A stretch of DNA of 26,380 nucleotides from Thermoleophilia bacterium (GTDB taxonomy: Bacteria > Actinomycetota > Thermoleophilia > Gaiellales > JAICJC01), in the NCBI GenBank assembly GCA_025928435.1, contig JAICJM010000038.1, positions 1 to 26,380 on the forward strand, in the 5' to 3' direction. Under the pieces are notes generated by a model. It had not been told where the DNA came from. It did not search any database and saw only the letters and a list, made by a program, of their open reading frames with translations. A program made the position numbers and the translations under genes. Each line of letters opens with the position of its first letter. The first letter of the stretch is position 1. This document shows positions 1 to 8,857 of this stretch, in pieces.

Positions 1-734
<734 letters not shown>

Positions 735-737
<3 letters not shown>

Positions 738-765
738 ATAAACGGGGTCAGACCCCGTTTATTCA
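735..765. repeat. 31-nt perfect palindrome (REP-like), copy 1
   Basis: The left arm TGAATAAACGGGGTC (735-749), a single central A (750) and the right arm 751-765 form a perfect 15-bp inverted repeat. Its first three bases are the guaA stop. Its last three, read on the minus strand, are the stop of the acetyltransferase gene. Two relatives lie at 12876 and 17355. Palindromes with a GGGGTCAGACCCC core are common in bacterial genomes and resemble REP sequences moved by RAYT transposases; that link is inferred, and no RAYT gene is present here. No T-run follows, but the hairpin could still act as a terminator for both genes. Confidence 0.9.
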
Positions 766-1203
766 CGCCAGGCGCCTGGACATGAGCACCCTGTCGCCGC
801 CGCGGCCGTCGTAGCCCGCGGCGATCTCGTCGGCCTCGAAGCCGAGCGCGCGGTGGAACGCGACCGAGCGCTCGTTGATCGGCGCCGTGACACAGCGCAC
901 CACTGTCCGGGAGCGCGCGCGGGCGGCGTCGAAGAAGCGCTCGTACAGCAGCCGTCCGACGCCGCGGCCGCGGTGGCCGGGCGCCACGCCGACGAAGTGG
1001 ATGTACGCCTCGTCGGGCTTCGACTGGGACAGGAAGCCGGCCAGGAACCCGGCCAGCTCGCCGCCTTCCTCGGCCACGAACGCGGTGTCGGAGAAGTGGA
1101 CGAAGAAGAGCCGCGGCAGCATGTCGATCATCTGGCGGCCGCCCCACCACTCGTCGACGAGCGGGGCGATGCGGTCGTAATCGGCGGAAACGGCCGTCCG
1201 CAC
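763..1203 (-). CDS. GNAT-family N-acetyltransferase
   Basis: This is a small cytosolic acetyltransferase of the Gcn5-related superfamily, about 146 residues, the normal length for a single GNAT domain. The acetyl-CoA phosphate-binding loop is clear in VAPGHRGRGVGRLL, preceded by the strand AYIHFVG. The C-terminal part NERSVAFHRALGFEADEI is the usual motif B region. The substrate cannot be told. I chose GTG at 1203 because it is the only start codon I see between the stop of the upstream peptidase gene (1221) and the conserved N-terminal strand. No clear ribosome binding site precedes it, so translation may be coupled to the peptidase gene 17 nt upstream. The stop codon lies in the 31-nt palindrome. 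Confidence 0.85.
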   Translation of the reverse strand: MRTAVSADYDRIAPLVDEWWGGRQMIDMLPRLFFVHFSDTAFVAEEGGELAGFLAGFLSQSKPDEAYIHFVGVAPGHRGRGVGRLLYERFFDAARARSRTVVRCVTAPINERSVAFHRALGFEADEIAAGYDGRGGDRVLMSRRLA

Positions 1204-1220
1204 GGTGATCGGGCCGTCGG

Positions 1221-3593
1221 CTACGGCGCCACCACCGTGACGGCCCGCGAGTCGGCCGGGAGCCAGCGCCGGAACCGGCCTCCCAGGTAGGCCCACCGCA
1301 GCCGCAGCGCCTCTCCGCTGCGCAGCCGCACGCCGTCGTGCTCGTAGCGGCCCCCGCCGGCGACCGGGCTGCGCCCGACGTTGTGCCACGGGCGGCCGGA
1401 GCGGCGCGACTGCAGGGTCACGAGCGCCCCGGGCATGAACGGGCGCGCCCGCCCGAACGCCGAGAACGCCGTTCCCGGCGTCGCCGTGTAGTGCCCGTTG
1501 CGGAAGGGGAGGTGCAGCCTCAGGCCCAGGCGCGGCTGCACGAGCAGCTTGCGCGGCGGGGTCGTCGCCGGCGCGTTGGCCTCCGAGCCGAGGTAGGCGG
1601 CGTGCCAGCTCGTGCTGCGGCCGATCGCCCGCGACCGGGTCACGAACCAGGCTCCGCCCGCGTTCGTGCGCACGCGGTAGGTGTCGACCGCCGTGATGAC
1701 GAGCACCTGGGCGTTCGCGATCGGCTTGCCGGTGGTCGTGTCGATCAGCCGGCCGCGGAACGTCACCTTGTGGCCGTAGACCAGCCGGCGGCCGTCGACC
1801 GGGCCGATCACCCGCAGCTGGGTGGCGTCGCGGGAGATGGGGGGAGGCGTCCAGGCGGCCAGCGCCGAGGCGAACGCGCCCGCCCGCACCGACCCGAGAC
1901 CCGTCGCCAGGTCGTAGCCGGGGCGGGCCGTGTAGCGGTGGCCGCCGAAGAGGTTGTTCGTGCCTGACACGATGTCGTGGAACATGCCGCTCCCGGCGTG
2001 GGCGTACAGGAACGGGTTCGCGAACCCGAGCTGCTTGCCGGCCGACTCGTCGGCGTCGGCGGTGACCGCCGCCATGAGGGGCGCGCCCGCGCTCGTGCCG
2101 CCGATCGGCCCCCAGGGGACGCCGGTGCCCGATCCGCAGCGGTTGCAGTAGATGATGTAGCCGGTGCGCCGGGGGCGGGCGTCGAGCGACACGTCGGGGG
2201 TCTCGCGGCACTGCGCCTTGCCGCCGCGGCACTTGCGCCCGCGGATCCCGACGGTCTTGCCCAGCTGGTAGGCGGGCTTGCGCCAGAACATCGAGATGCC
2301 GCCGCCGCCGCCGCGCCAGGCGGTCTCCCGGTGCCCGGAGAACACCGGCGGGATCTCGAGGGCGGTGCCGCCGACGGCGGTCGCGAAGGGCTGCGACGAG
2401 GGGTCGTCGATCAGCGGGTCGGTGGAGCCGGTGAACGGGAGGCAGTCGCTCGACCCGAAGTCGCCGGTGGCGACGTAGGTCGAGATGCCCGCGACCGCCG
2501 CCAGCTCGAGGGCGGTGCTCTCGGCGGTGAGAAGCTGCGGCGAGATCAGCGGCTCGCAGGCGCCCCAGCTGTCGCTGATGATGTCGACCCCGTCGAGCCG
2601 CATCCGGTTGAGGATCGCCGGGGCGAAGTCGGGGTCGTTCGGCGACACGTAGGCGCGCACGTCGGCGTCGGGCGCGGCCGCCATCGCGACCTCGAGGTCG
2701 AGCGCCACCTCGCTCTTCCCGCTCTGGTCGAAGTTGCGCCGGCCGATGATCGCGTCGGGCATGTACGTCCCGGTGATCCCGGGGAAGCAGCTGCGGAAGT
2801 GGTTCACGTCGGAGCGCGTGTAGCCGGAGAACTCGACCATCCCGATCAGCTCGCCGGTGCCGTCGGCGCCGCCCGAGAGCAGGCTGTTGTGGCCGTACGC
2901 GTTCGAGCTCCCGAAATCGGACGGCAGGTACCCGCCCAGCGTCCGCTGCGCGGTGCGGGCTCCGCTGCAGCTCGGCGAGATGACGGCCGCCGGGTGCAGC
3001 TTCGCCTGCGTGGTCGCGGGGCGCAGCTTCACCGAGGTGTCGAGGCCGCCGACGGTTGCCACCGACCGCGCGAGGGCCGCGGGCAGGTGCACCGGCCCGG
3101 CGGGGGCGGCGAACGTGTGGCTGCCCTGCCGGAACATCCGCAGCGGCGTGGCGAACGCGTGCTCCGCGGCCCCGGCGGTGCCCGCGACCGTCAGGGTCAT
3201 GTCCGTCCGCGCCGTCACCGAGAGCCCCTGGTCGCGCAGGTACGACTCGACCCCCTGGACGCTCGCCGGCGAGGGCGCGAACAGGGCCCGGATGCGGGCC
3301 TCGCTCATGCCCGGCCGGCCGCTCCACGCGAGCGCCAGCCGGCGCAGGAGCGCGGCGTTGCGCGGCTTGAACGTGACCACCGCCTGGACCGGGCGGGTCG
3401 GGGCCACCGCGCCCACGGCATCGGCGGACGCGGCCGCCGGGACGGCGGTGCCTGGAAGGGCGACGAGGGGCGTCGTTCGCGCGTGCGCGGCCGACGAAGC
3501 GGCGATGGGAGCGGCCGTGACGCCCGGGAGGGCGCAGCAGGCCGCGAATGCCGCAACGCGGATACGTGAACGGCCCGTCAACTCGACCGTCAC
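1221..3593 (-). CDS. Secreted S53 (sedolisin/kumamolisin) serine-carboxyl peptidase with C-terminal extension
   Basis: Sedolisins are secreted endopeptidases, usually acid-active, made as zymogens. Counting from GTG 3593 (790 aa): signal peptide about 1-38; activation prodomain about 65-190 (QAVVTFKPRNAALLRRLALA onward); catalytic domain about 225-580. The triad is in place: Glu295 and Asp299 in SEVALDLEV and Ser501 in GGTSAGAP. The Gly-rich motif GGGGGISMF is present, as are the calcium-site acids Asp540 (FHDIVSG) and Asp561 (ARPGYDLATGLGS). Residues about 585-790 are extra; they look like beta-rich Ig-like modules and have no equivalent in the second S53 gene of this window. Start choice: GTG 3593 gives a clean signal peptide, but TTG 3581 fits too, with TACAGT 10 nt before it. 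It lies downstream of the 3646 gene in the same orientation. Confidence 0.93.
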   Translation of the reverse strand: MTVELTGRSRIRVAAFAACCALPGVTAAPIAASSAAHARTTPLVALPGTAVPAAASADAVGAVAPTRPVQAVVTFKPRNAALLRRLALAWSGRPGMSEARIRALFAPSPASVQGVESYLRDQGLSVTARTDMTLTVAGTAGAAEHAFATPLRMFRQGSHTFAAPAGPVHLPAALARSVATVGGLDTSVKLRPATTQAKLHPAAVISPSCSGARTAQRTLGGYLPSDFGSSNAYGHNSLLSGGADGTGELIGMVEFSGYTRSDVNHFRSCFPGITGTYMPDAIIGRRNFDQSGKSEVALDLEVAMAAAPDADVRAYVSPNDPDFAPAILNRMRLDGVDIISDSWGACEPLISPQLLTAESTALELAAVAGISTYVATGDFGSSDCLPFTGSTDPLIDDPSSQPFATAVGGTALEIPPVFSGHRETAWRGGGGGISMFWRKPAYQLGKTVGIRGRKCRGGKAQCRETPDVSLDARPRRTGYIIYCNRCGSGTGVPWGPIGGTSAGAPLMAAVTADADESAGKQLGFANPFLYAHAGSGMFHDIVSGTNNLFGGHRYTARPGYDLATGLGSVRAGAFASALAAWTPPPISRDATQLRVIGPVDGRRLVYGHKVTFRGRLIDTTTGKPIANAQVLVITAVDTYRVRTNAGGAWFVTRSRAIGRSTSWHAAYLGSEANAPATTPPRKLLVQPRLGLRLHLPFRNGHYTATPGTAFSAFGRARPFMPGALVTLQSRRSGRPWHNVGRSPVAGGGRYEHDGVRLRSGEALRLRWAYLGGRFRRWLPADSRAVTVVAP

Positions 3594-3645
3594 TGTATCG
3601 CACGGCCTGGAAGGGATCCGGTGTGGGTGCGCGTCGCCCGGGCGG

Positions 3646-5034
3646 TCAGCCGAGCGCGTTCGCGCTGACACGGAATGTGTACCGCGCCGGGTGGGGGTCG
3701 AGGTTCCCGCCCGAGTCGAGGGCCTGGGCCCACACGGTGTGGACGCTGCCGTGAGCCAGGCCGTAGAGGACGAACGAGTTGCCCACGGCCATCTTCCAGC
3801 GGCCGCTCCCGATCCGGTAGCGGAATTTCAGGTCGCGGAAGCCGTCCGGGTCGGCGTCCTTCGCGGCCATCACGAAGACGACGGTGGCCCGGTCGGACGG
3901 GTTGGCCGGCTTCGTCGTGAAGCGCGTCCCCGTCGGCGGGATGCGGTTCGTCGCCCACCACAGCGCCCGCGCCGTCAGCGCGCCGCCGGCGCTCACCGCC
4001 GGGTCGAAGCCGCCGCTCGCGATCGCCGCCGACCAGGGCCGGAAGCCGAGGTCGACCACCCGCCCGGCGCCGATTTGGCGCTCCGCCAGGAACACCTGGC
4101 CGAAGGTCGAGAACGGCCCCGACGAGGGCTTGAGCCGCGCCAGCATGTGGCCGGAGACGTAGTCCTGGATGATCGGCTCGCCCGAGCCCGGCCCGATGAC
4201 GGTGAAGCTGTGCAGCCCGTGGGTGAGGAAGTGCGGCTCGACCGACCCCGGCGCCAGCTGGTGGGCGCCGGTCGAGACCTGGTTCGGGAAGACGTCGTCG
4301 TACGTGTACATGGCCCAGTGGGAGGCGAACCGGGTCGTCTGGCCGCCGACGGCGCTGCCGACCTGCCAGCCCTCGTTGCCCCCGGCGAGCCAGTGCGTCT
4401 GCCCGCCGAGGACGACGCCGTGCCCGGCGCTGCAGTAGGTCGCGAGGGCCGAGTCGAGGCCGAGCCGGTTCTGCACCGCGAGGTCGGTGACGACGAGCGC
4501 GGACTGGTGGCCGCGTAGCGCGGCCGCGTACGCCCTGGCGGTCAGCGAGCGCGTGTGCGCGTCGACGAAGTCGGACGGCCGCGGCACGGCGAGCACGTTG
4601 GCCGCGTCCATCCGGTGGGCGATGTCCATGACCGCCTCGGGCGGGATCGCGGTGATGAACTTCACGTGCAGGCCGGGATGGGCGGGCCGCGGGAGCGTCT
4701 TCCACGGCGTCTTGAGCGTCTGCAGGCCGTTGCCGTCGTCGTAGGAGAGCGTGACCGCGTAGGTCGCGGCCGACGCCAGGTCGCCGTGGAGCGAGAGCGA
4801 GAGCGTCTGGCCGTTCACGCCGGCGATCGGGTCGGCGGCGACCGTCGCGTGCGAGGACGTGCGCTTCACGACCGCGCTCGCCGTGACGACGGCCGCCGGG
4901 CACGTCCAGGTGATCTGGGGCCGGTAGCGCAGCTTGGTCACGTGCGCGACACAGCCGCCGGTCGCCGCGGCAGGGCCGGGCATGCCCGTCGCGAGCAGGG
5001 CGAGCAGGGTGGCTGCGAGCGCGATGCGCCTCAT
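3646..5034 (-). CDS. Secreted protein with GATase/ThuA-like core and C-terminal Ig-like domain
   Basis: This is a 462-residue exported protein. ATG 5034 gives a typical signal peptide (MRRIALAATLLALLATG, then PGPAAA). Residues about 25-115 form a beta-rich N-terminal module. The middle (about 120-370) has the alternating strand and glycine pattern of a class I glutamine amidotransferase-like or ThuA-like fold: SALVVTDLAVQNR, then YCSAGHGVVLGGQTHW, then the late GAGRVVDLGFRPW. I see no convincing catalytic Cys-His-Glu set, so an enzyme role is unproven. The C-terminus (about 375-462) is Ig-like and ends in a GNLDPHPARYTFRV motif seen in many surface proteins. It is transcribed away from the MMPL gene and towards the S53 peptidase 52 nt downstream, and may be co-transcribed with it. 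The fold assignment is tentative. Confidence 0.72.
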   Translation of the reverse strand: MRRIALAATLLALLATGMPGPAAATGGCVAHVTKLRYRPQITWTCPAAVVTASAVVKRTSSHATVAADPIAGVNGQTLSLSLHGDLASAATYAVTLSYDDGNGLQTLKTPWKTLPRPAHPGLHVKFITAIPPEAVMDIAHRMDAANVLAVPRPSDFVDAHTRSLTARAYAAALRGHQSALVVTDLAVQNRLGLDSALATYCSAGHGVVLGGQTHWLAGGNEGWQVGSAVGGQTTRFASHWAMYTYDDVFPNQVSTGAHQLAPGSVEPHFLTHGLHSFTVIGPGSGEPIIQDYVSGHMLARLKPSSGPFSTFGQVFLAERQIGAGRVVDLGFRPWSAAIASGGFDPAVSAGGALTARALWWATNRIPPTGTRFTTKPANPSDRATVVFVMAAKDADPDGFRDLKFRYRIGSGRWKMAVGNSFVLYGLAHGSVHTVWAQALDSGGNLDPHPARYTFRVSANALG

Positions 5035-5041
5035 CCGGTCA

Positions 5042-5069
5042 GTTATCGGCACCGCGTCGCGATGGTCAC
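5042..5069 (-). promoter_or_regulatory. Candidate leaderless promoter of the GATase-like gene
   Basis: On the minus strand GTGACC (5069-5064) and GATAAC (5047-5042) are 16 nt apart. The start ATG follows the second box after 7 nt, so the transcript would begin at the start codon. No Shine-Dalgarno sequence is present. The call is by pattern only. Confidence 0.45.
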
Positions 5070-5112
5070 AATCCCCCGGTCGGATGCTGCATGGCCCGTG
5101 GGGGCGCACGGG

Positions 5113-5118
5113 TACCGT
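5113..5118 (+). promoter_or_regulatory. -10 box of the MMPL gene, leaderless
   Basis: TACCGT matches TANNNT and stands 7 nt before GTG 5126, the start that best fits the MMPL protein. There is no ribosome binding site and no clear -35 box. Together with the minus-strand promoter it makes a compact divergent promoter region of 91 bp. Confidence 0.5.
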
Positions 5119-5125
5119 TCAACCC

Positions 5126-7222
5126 GTGCCGGCGCAGCGATTCGCCTCCCTCGGCAGCTGGGTCTACCGCCGCCGGCGGCTGGTGGTCTGCCTGTGGCTC
5201 GCGGCGGTGGTCGTGCTCGCGCCGCTCGCCCCCCGGCTCCAGGGCATCCTCGCGCCGGGCGGGTTCGTCGCCCAGGACTCCGAGGCCGTCAGGGCGGGGA
5301 ACATGCTCTACCGGTGGCTGCCGCAGCGGCCGCGATCCGAGCTGGTCGTCGTGGCGCCTGACGGGGACGTCGCCGACCTGCGCCGCACGATCGCGCCGCT
5401 CGCGCGCTTCCCGCACGTCGTCCTGCCCCCGGGCGGGCCCCGGATCGTGCGCTCGCACCAGGGCCCGGCCGCCTACGCGGCGTTCCCGCTCGATGTCGAC
5501 CCCGACACGGCCCGCGCCTACGTCGAGCGGTTCCGGGGGGCGCTGCGTCCTCCGCCCGGCTTCGCGGTCGACGTGACCGGGCCGCCGGCCGTGTTCGAGG
5601 ACATCCAGCTCGCCACGTCCGCCGATCTGCGCCGGGCCGAGTCGATCGGCATCCCGGCGGCGCTGCTCGTGCTCGCGCTGGCGTTCGGCACCGCCGTCGC
5701 GGCCGGCATCCCGCTCGTCGTCGGCGGCGTCGCGGTGCTCGCGACGCTCGGCCTCCTGTGGCTGCTGGCCCACCAGGTGCCGCTCTCGATCTTCGTCTTG
5801 AACATCGCCACGATGCTCGGGCTGGGCGTCGGGGTGGACTATGCGCTCCTGGCGGTGTCGCGCTTCCGCGAGGAGCTGCGGGCGGGCCGCGATGTCGAGC
5901 ACGCCGTCGTCCGCACGGTCGAGACCGCCGGCCGGGCGATCGCCTTCTCCGGCCTGGCGGTCCTGATCGGGCTCTCCGGGATGTGGGCGTTCGGGCTGCG
6001 GGTGCTCTCCTCGATCGCGGCCGGCGGCACGCTCGTGGTCGCCGTCTCCGCGTTCGCCGCGGTGACGCTCCTGCCGGCGATCCTGGGGATCCTGGGGCCG
6101 CGGGTCGAGCGGGCGCCGCTCCGGCGCCGCCGCCGTCGCGCGGACCGGGCCGGGACGGTGCACGGCTGGGAGCGGCTCGCCCGGGCCGTGATGGCGCGGC
6201 CGTGGACGTTCATCGTCGCGACGCTGGTGGTGATCGGCGTGCTGGCGGCGCCGGTGGCGTCGGCCACGATCAACGTGGCCCGCGCCGACGTGCTCCCGCC
6301 GCGGTTCGGGTCGCGCCAGGGCGAACAGATCCTCGACCGGGAGTTCTCGCAGGCGGCCCTGAACCCGATCACGGTGGCCGTGAAGCCGGGGGTCGACCTG
6401 CCGCCCCTCGTCCGCCAGCTTGCCTCCGTCCCCGGCGTCGCGCGCGTCGCCCAGGTGCAGCGCGGCCCGCGCGGGTCGGCGGTCGACCTCGTGCCCGCGG
6501 TCAGCCCGTTCACCGACGCCGGCCGCCAGGTGGTCGACCGCATCCGCGACCTGCCGGGGCACGGGCCGCGGTTCCTGGTCACCGGGGAGACGGCCGGCGA
6601 GCTCGACTTCCTGGCCCAGATCGAGGGTCGGGCGCCGTGGGCGGCGGCGTTCGTCATTCTGGCCAGCTACCTCGTGCTGGCCCTGGCCTTCCGCTCGCTC
6701 CTGCTCCCGCTGAAGGCGATCGTCATGAACAGCCTCTCGATCGCCGGCGCCTTCGGCGTGCTCGTCTGGGTGTTCCAGGACGGCCATCTGGACGGCTTTC
6801 TCGGCCTCACGCGGCTCGGCTACATCGAGTCGACGATGCCGGTCGTGATCGTGTGCACCCTGTTCGGGGTGTCGATGGACTACGAGGTGTTCATGCTCTC
6901 GCGCATCGCCGAGGCCTACCGCGGCGGGGCCAGCAACCGGGACGCGGTCGCAACGGGGCTCGTCGCGACCGGCCGCATCATCACGTCGGCGGCGTCGATC
7001 CTCGTCGTCGTCGGCCTCTCGTTCACGACCGCGGACGTCGTGATCGTCAAGGAGCTCGGCCTCGGGCTCGCGATCGCCATCGGCCTGGATGCGACCCTGA
7101 TCCGCTCGCTGCTCGTGCCCGCGACGATGCGCGTCCTCGGCGACTGGAACTGGTGGCCTTCGGGCCGCCGTCGGCGCCCCGCCCGGGGGCTCAAGTCGGC
7201 GCCCGCGCAGGTCGAAGATTGA
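5126..7222 (+). CDS. MMPL-family (RND superfamily) membrane transporter
   Basis: This is a 698-residue inner-membrane protein with the MMPL plan: a first membrane helix (LVVCLWLAAVVVLAPLAP), an extracytoplasmic loop of about 150 residues, five helices, a second loop and five more helices. Both halves carry the Asp-Tyr pair of the proton relay in this family, in GVGVDYALLAVSRFREEL and GVSMDYEVFMLSRIAEAY. Family members export lipids or hydrophobic compounds, or drugs, using the proton gradient; the cargo here cannot be told. The frame is open upstream to 4934, but those residues are not helix-like and overlap the divergent gene, so GTG 5126 was chosen. A short stem-loop follows the stop. Confidence 0.93.
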   Translation: MPAQRFASLGSWVYRRRRLVVCLWLAAVVVLAPLAPRLQGILAPGGFVAQDSEAVRAGNMLYRWLPQRPRSELVVVAPDGDVADLRRTIAPLARFPHVVLPPGGPRIVRSHQGPAAYAAFPLDVDPDTARAYVERFRGALRPPPGFAVDVTGPPAVFEDIQLATSADLRRAESIGIPAALLVLALAFGTAVAAGIPLVVGGVAVLATLGLLWLLAHQVPLSIFVLNIATMLGLGVGVDYALLAVSRFREELRAGRDVEHAVVRTVETAGRAIAFSGLAVLIGLSGMWAFGLRVLSSIAAGGTLVVAVSAFAAVTLLPAILGILGPRVERAPLRRRRRRADRAGTVHGWERLARAVMARPWTFIVATLVVIGVLAAPVASATINVARADVLPPRFGSRQGEQILDREFSQAALNPITVAVKPGVDLPPLVRQLASVPGVARVAQVQRGPRGSAVDLVPAVSPFTDAGRQVVDRIRDLPGHGPRFLVTGETAGELDFLAQIEGRAPWAAAFVILASYLVLALAFRSLLLPLKAIVMNSLSIAGAFGVLVWVFQDGHLDGFLGLTRLGYIESTMPVVIVCTLFGVSMDYEVFMLSRIAEAYRGGASNRDAVATGLVATGRIITSAASILVVVGLSFTTADVVIVKELGLGLAIAIGLDATLIRSLLVPATMRVLGDWNWWPSGRRRRPARGLKSAPAQVED

Positions 7223-7241
7223 CGGGAACACCCTGTTCCCG
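7223..7241. terminator. Short perfect stem-loop after the MMPL gene
   Basis: CGGGAACA and TGTTCCCG pair perfectly around a CCC loop, starting at the base after the MMPL stop. There is no T-run. It could attenuate or end transcription, or protect the 3' end. It resembles a LexA site, but GAAC and GTTC are 5 nt apart where a LexA site needs 4. Confidence 0.45.
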
Positions 7242-7258
7242 AAGCTCGCGAGGCCCGC

Positions 7259-7777
7259 ATGCCCGAGTCAGAGTCGCTCACCCTCGATCCCCCGGCGGAG
7301 CCGGCGCTCGCCGGCGTCGTCCGCGAGGCCTCCCGGCCGCCCGTCGGCCGCGCCGTCCTGGCCGCGGCCCTCGCCGCCGTCCTCGGCGCGTCCGCGTGGG
7401 CGCTGATGGTGGCGGTCACCGACCACTCGATCGGCATCGCGGCCGTGGGGCTCGGGCTCCTGGCCGGCCGGCTCGTGGCCCGGTTCACCGGCGGCGAGCG
7501 GGGCGTGTTTCCGGCGGCCGTCTCGGCCGTGGCGGTGGTCGTCGCCCTCGTGGCCGGCAAGTACGCCGCCTTCGCGTACGTGATCCATCGCGACGCGGAG
7601 CACCGCTTCGGCGCGCTCGGCGGCAGCTACTACGGCTATCTCAGCGGCCACACGTGGGAGCTGTTCCACTCCCACCTGGGCACGGAGTTCAGCGCGTTCT
7701 ACATCCTGTGGGTCGGGCTCGGCATCGCCGCCGCGTGGCGGATGGTGGGGCCGAAGCCGCAGCCGAAGGCGGGCTAG
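7259..7777 (+). CDS. Conserved-type small membrane protein of unknown function
   Basis: I do not recognise this 172-residue protein. After a polar N-terminus of about 30 residues it has three clear hydrophobic segments (AVLAAALAAVLGASAWALMV, IGIAAVGLGLLAGRLVA, FPAAVSAVAVVVALVAGKYA). A polar, aromatic, His-rich stretch of about 50 residues follows (HRDAEHRFGALGGSYYGYL, then HTWELFHSHLG), and a last helix near the C-terminus. ATG 7259 has GAGG 5 nt upstream. It follows the MMPL gene by 36 nt with the same orientation, so they may be co-transcribed, with the stem-loop between them. Its TAG stop shares CTAG with the stop of the convergent XdhC-family gene. Confidence 0.75.
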   Translation: MPESESLTLDPPAEPALAGVVREASRPPVGRAVLAAALAAVLGASAWALMVAVTDHSIGIAAVGLGLLAGRLVARFTGGERGVFPAAVSAVAVVVALVAGKYAAFAYVIHRDAEHRFGALGGSYYGYLSGHTWELFHSHLGTEFSAFYILWVGLGIAAAWRMVGPKPQPKAG

Positions 7778-8772
7778 CTCGCGACGCTCTCGGGGTGGAT
7801 CCGACCGGCCTTCTTCTGTGAGAGCGGGCCGCCCTCGCGGCCTGCGCGCACGGCCAGCACCTCGGCCAGGATCGACACCGCCGTCTCGGCCGGCGTGACC
7901 GCGCCGATGTCGAGGCCGAGCGGGCCCCGGATGCGGGTGATGTCGTCCTCGGTGTACCCGGCGTTCAGCAGCCGCCGGCGGCGGGCATCCTGCGCCCGCC
8001 GGCTGCCCAGGGCGCCGATGTAGGGCGTCGAGGAGCGCAGCGCCGGGCCCAGCGCCGGCTCGTCGAAGCGGGCGTCATGGGTGAGGACGACGACGTAGGT
8101 CGCCTCGTCCGGGGCGTGCAGGTCGTAGGCCATCGCCGGCCAGCCGACCACGATCTCGTCCGCGTCCGGCAGCCGCTCCCGGGTCGCGAACTTGCCGCGC
8201 GCGTCGGAGACGATCGTGCGGAACCCGACCGTCTTCGCCATCCGGCACAGCGCCTGGGCGGTGTCGACGGCGCCGAAGACCATCATCACCGGCGCGGGCG
8301 CGTAGTGCTCCACGAAGGTGCTCTCGTCGGTGCGGGTCGCCGCCGAGTGGGCCTCGCCCTCGCCGTAGACCTTGGCGCCGGCGGCGTCGCCGGCCAGCGT
8401 GGTCGTGACGGACAGGCGGCGGCCGGACTCGAGGGCGGCCTCGACCCGGTCGAGCTCCTCGGCGTCGGCGGGCTGCACGAACACCTCGATCTCGCCGCCG
8501 CACGGGAGGCCGACGTCGAACGCGTCGTCGTCGGAGATGCCGTAGCGCAGGAGCAGCGGCGGCCCGCCCGCGAGCACCTCCTCGGCCCGCAGCGCCACGT
8601 CGGACTCGACGCAGCCGCCGGAGACCGAGCCCACCATCTCGCCGCTCGAGCTGAGCGCGAGCCGCGAGCCGAGCGGGCGCGGCGCGGAGCGGCGGGTGTC
8701 GACGACCGTCGCCACGGCGACCCTGTCCCCCGCGGCGAGCATCCGCCGGACGTCGACCAGAACCTCGCGCAT
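7774..8772 (-). CDS. XdhC/CoxI-family protein (molybdenum cofactor insertion or maturation)
   Basis: XdhC proteins bind molybdenum cofactor and help sulfurate it and deliver it to xanthine dehydrogenase-type enzymes. From ATG 8772 the protein has 332 residues. The N-terminal XdhC domain shows SVSGGCVESDV and GLPCGGEIEVFVQP, each with the conserved cysteine. The C-terminal Rossmann domain begins at VMMVFGAVDTAQALCRMAK and ends in a GPLGLDIGAVTPAETAVSI motif typical of the family. The usual GAGHV glycine loop reads GAVDTA, a form I associate with actinobacterial members. No molybdenum hydroxylase gene lies nearby, so the partner enzyme must be elsewhere. An earlier ATG at 8805 would add 11 residues but overlaps the likely promoter. 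Confidence 0.9.
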   Translation of the reverse strand: MREVLVDVRRMLAAGDRVAVATVVDTRRSAPRPLGSRLALSSSGEMVGSVSGGCVESDVALRAEEVLAGGPPLLLRYGISDDDAFDVGLPCGGEIEVFVQPADAEELDRVEAALESGRRLSVTTTLAGDAAGAKVYGEGEAHSAATRTDESTFVEHYAPAPVMMVFGAVDTAQALCRMAKTVGFRTIVSDARGKFATRERLPDADEIVVGWPAMAYDLHAPDEATYVVVLTHDARFDEPALGPALRSSTPYIGALGSRRAQDARRRRLLNAGYTEDDITRIRGPLGLDIGAVTPAETAVSILAEVLAVRAGREGGPLSQKKAGRIHPESVAS

Positions 8773-8778
8773 GGGGAC

Positions 8779-8805
8779 ACCGTAGCAGGTCGCTTGCGCG
8801 CGCAA
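8779..8805 (-). promoter_or_regulatory. Candidate leaderless promoter of the XdhC-family gene
   Basis: On the minus strand TTGCGC (8805-8800) and TACGGT (8784-8779) are 15 nt apart, and ATG 8772 starts 6 nt after the second box. This spacing puts the transcript start at the start codon. No Shine-Dalgarno sequence is present. Confidence 0.5.
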
Positions 8806-8840
8806 TCAGGCCGATGTGGCCCCCGCCACGCGCGTTCGTC

Positions 8841-8846
8841 TACAGT
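8841..8846 (+). promoter_or_regulatory. -10 box of the rplM operon
   Basis: TACAGT fits TANNNT and ends 11 nt before GTG 8858, giving a leader of only a few bases. The -35 region is not obvious. The box lies in the 85-bp divergent space shared with the XdhC-family gene. Confidence 0.4.
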
Positions 8847-8857
8847 TCCGGGTCGCC

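Noticed and set aside
2290..2320. Run of GCC triplets that looks like a microsatellite
   Set aside because: It encodes the conserved glycine-rich motif (GGGGGIS) of the S53 catalytic domain; a similar motif occurs in the second S53 gene.
1977..3569. Long plus-strand open frames across the first S53 gene, and similar ones over other genes
   Set aside because: They are GC-driven antisense frames with Arg/Ala/Gly/Pro-rich, motif-free translations opposite well-supported genes.
763..3603. Apparent 946-residue open frame on the minus strand
   Set aside because: Only its last 146 codons (acetyltransferase) are protein-like. The rest is an Arg- and Pro-rich shadow of the S53 gene in another frame.
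7224..7240. Possible LexA/SOS box after the MMPL gene
   Set aside because: The half-sites GAAC and GTTC are separated by 5 nt where the actinobacterial box needs 4, and the site lies at a gene end, not in a promoter.
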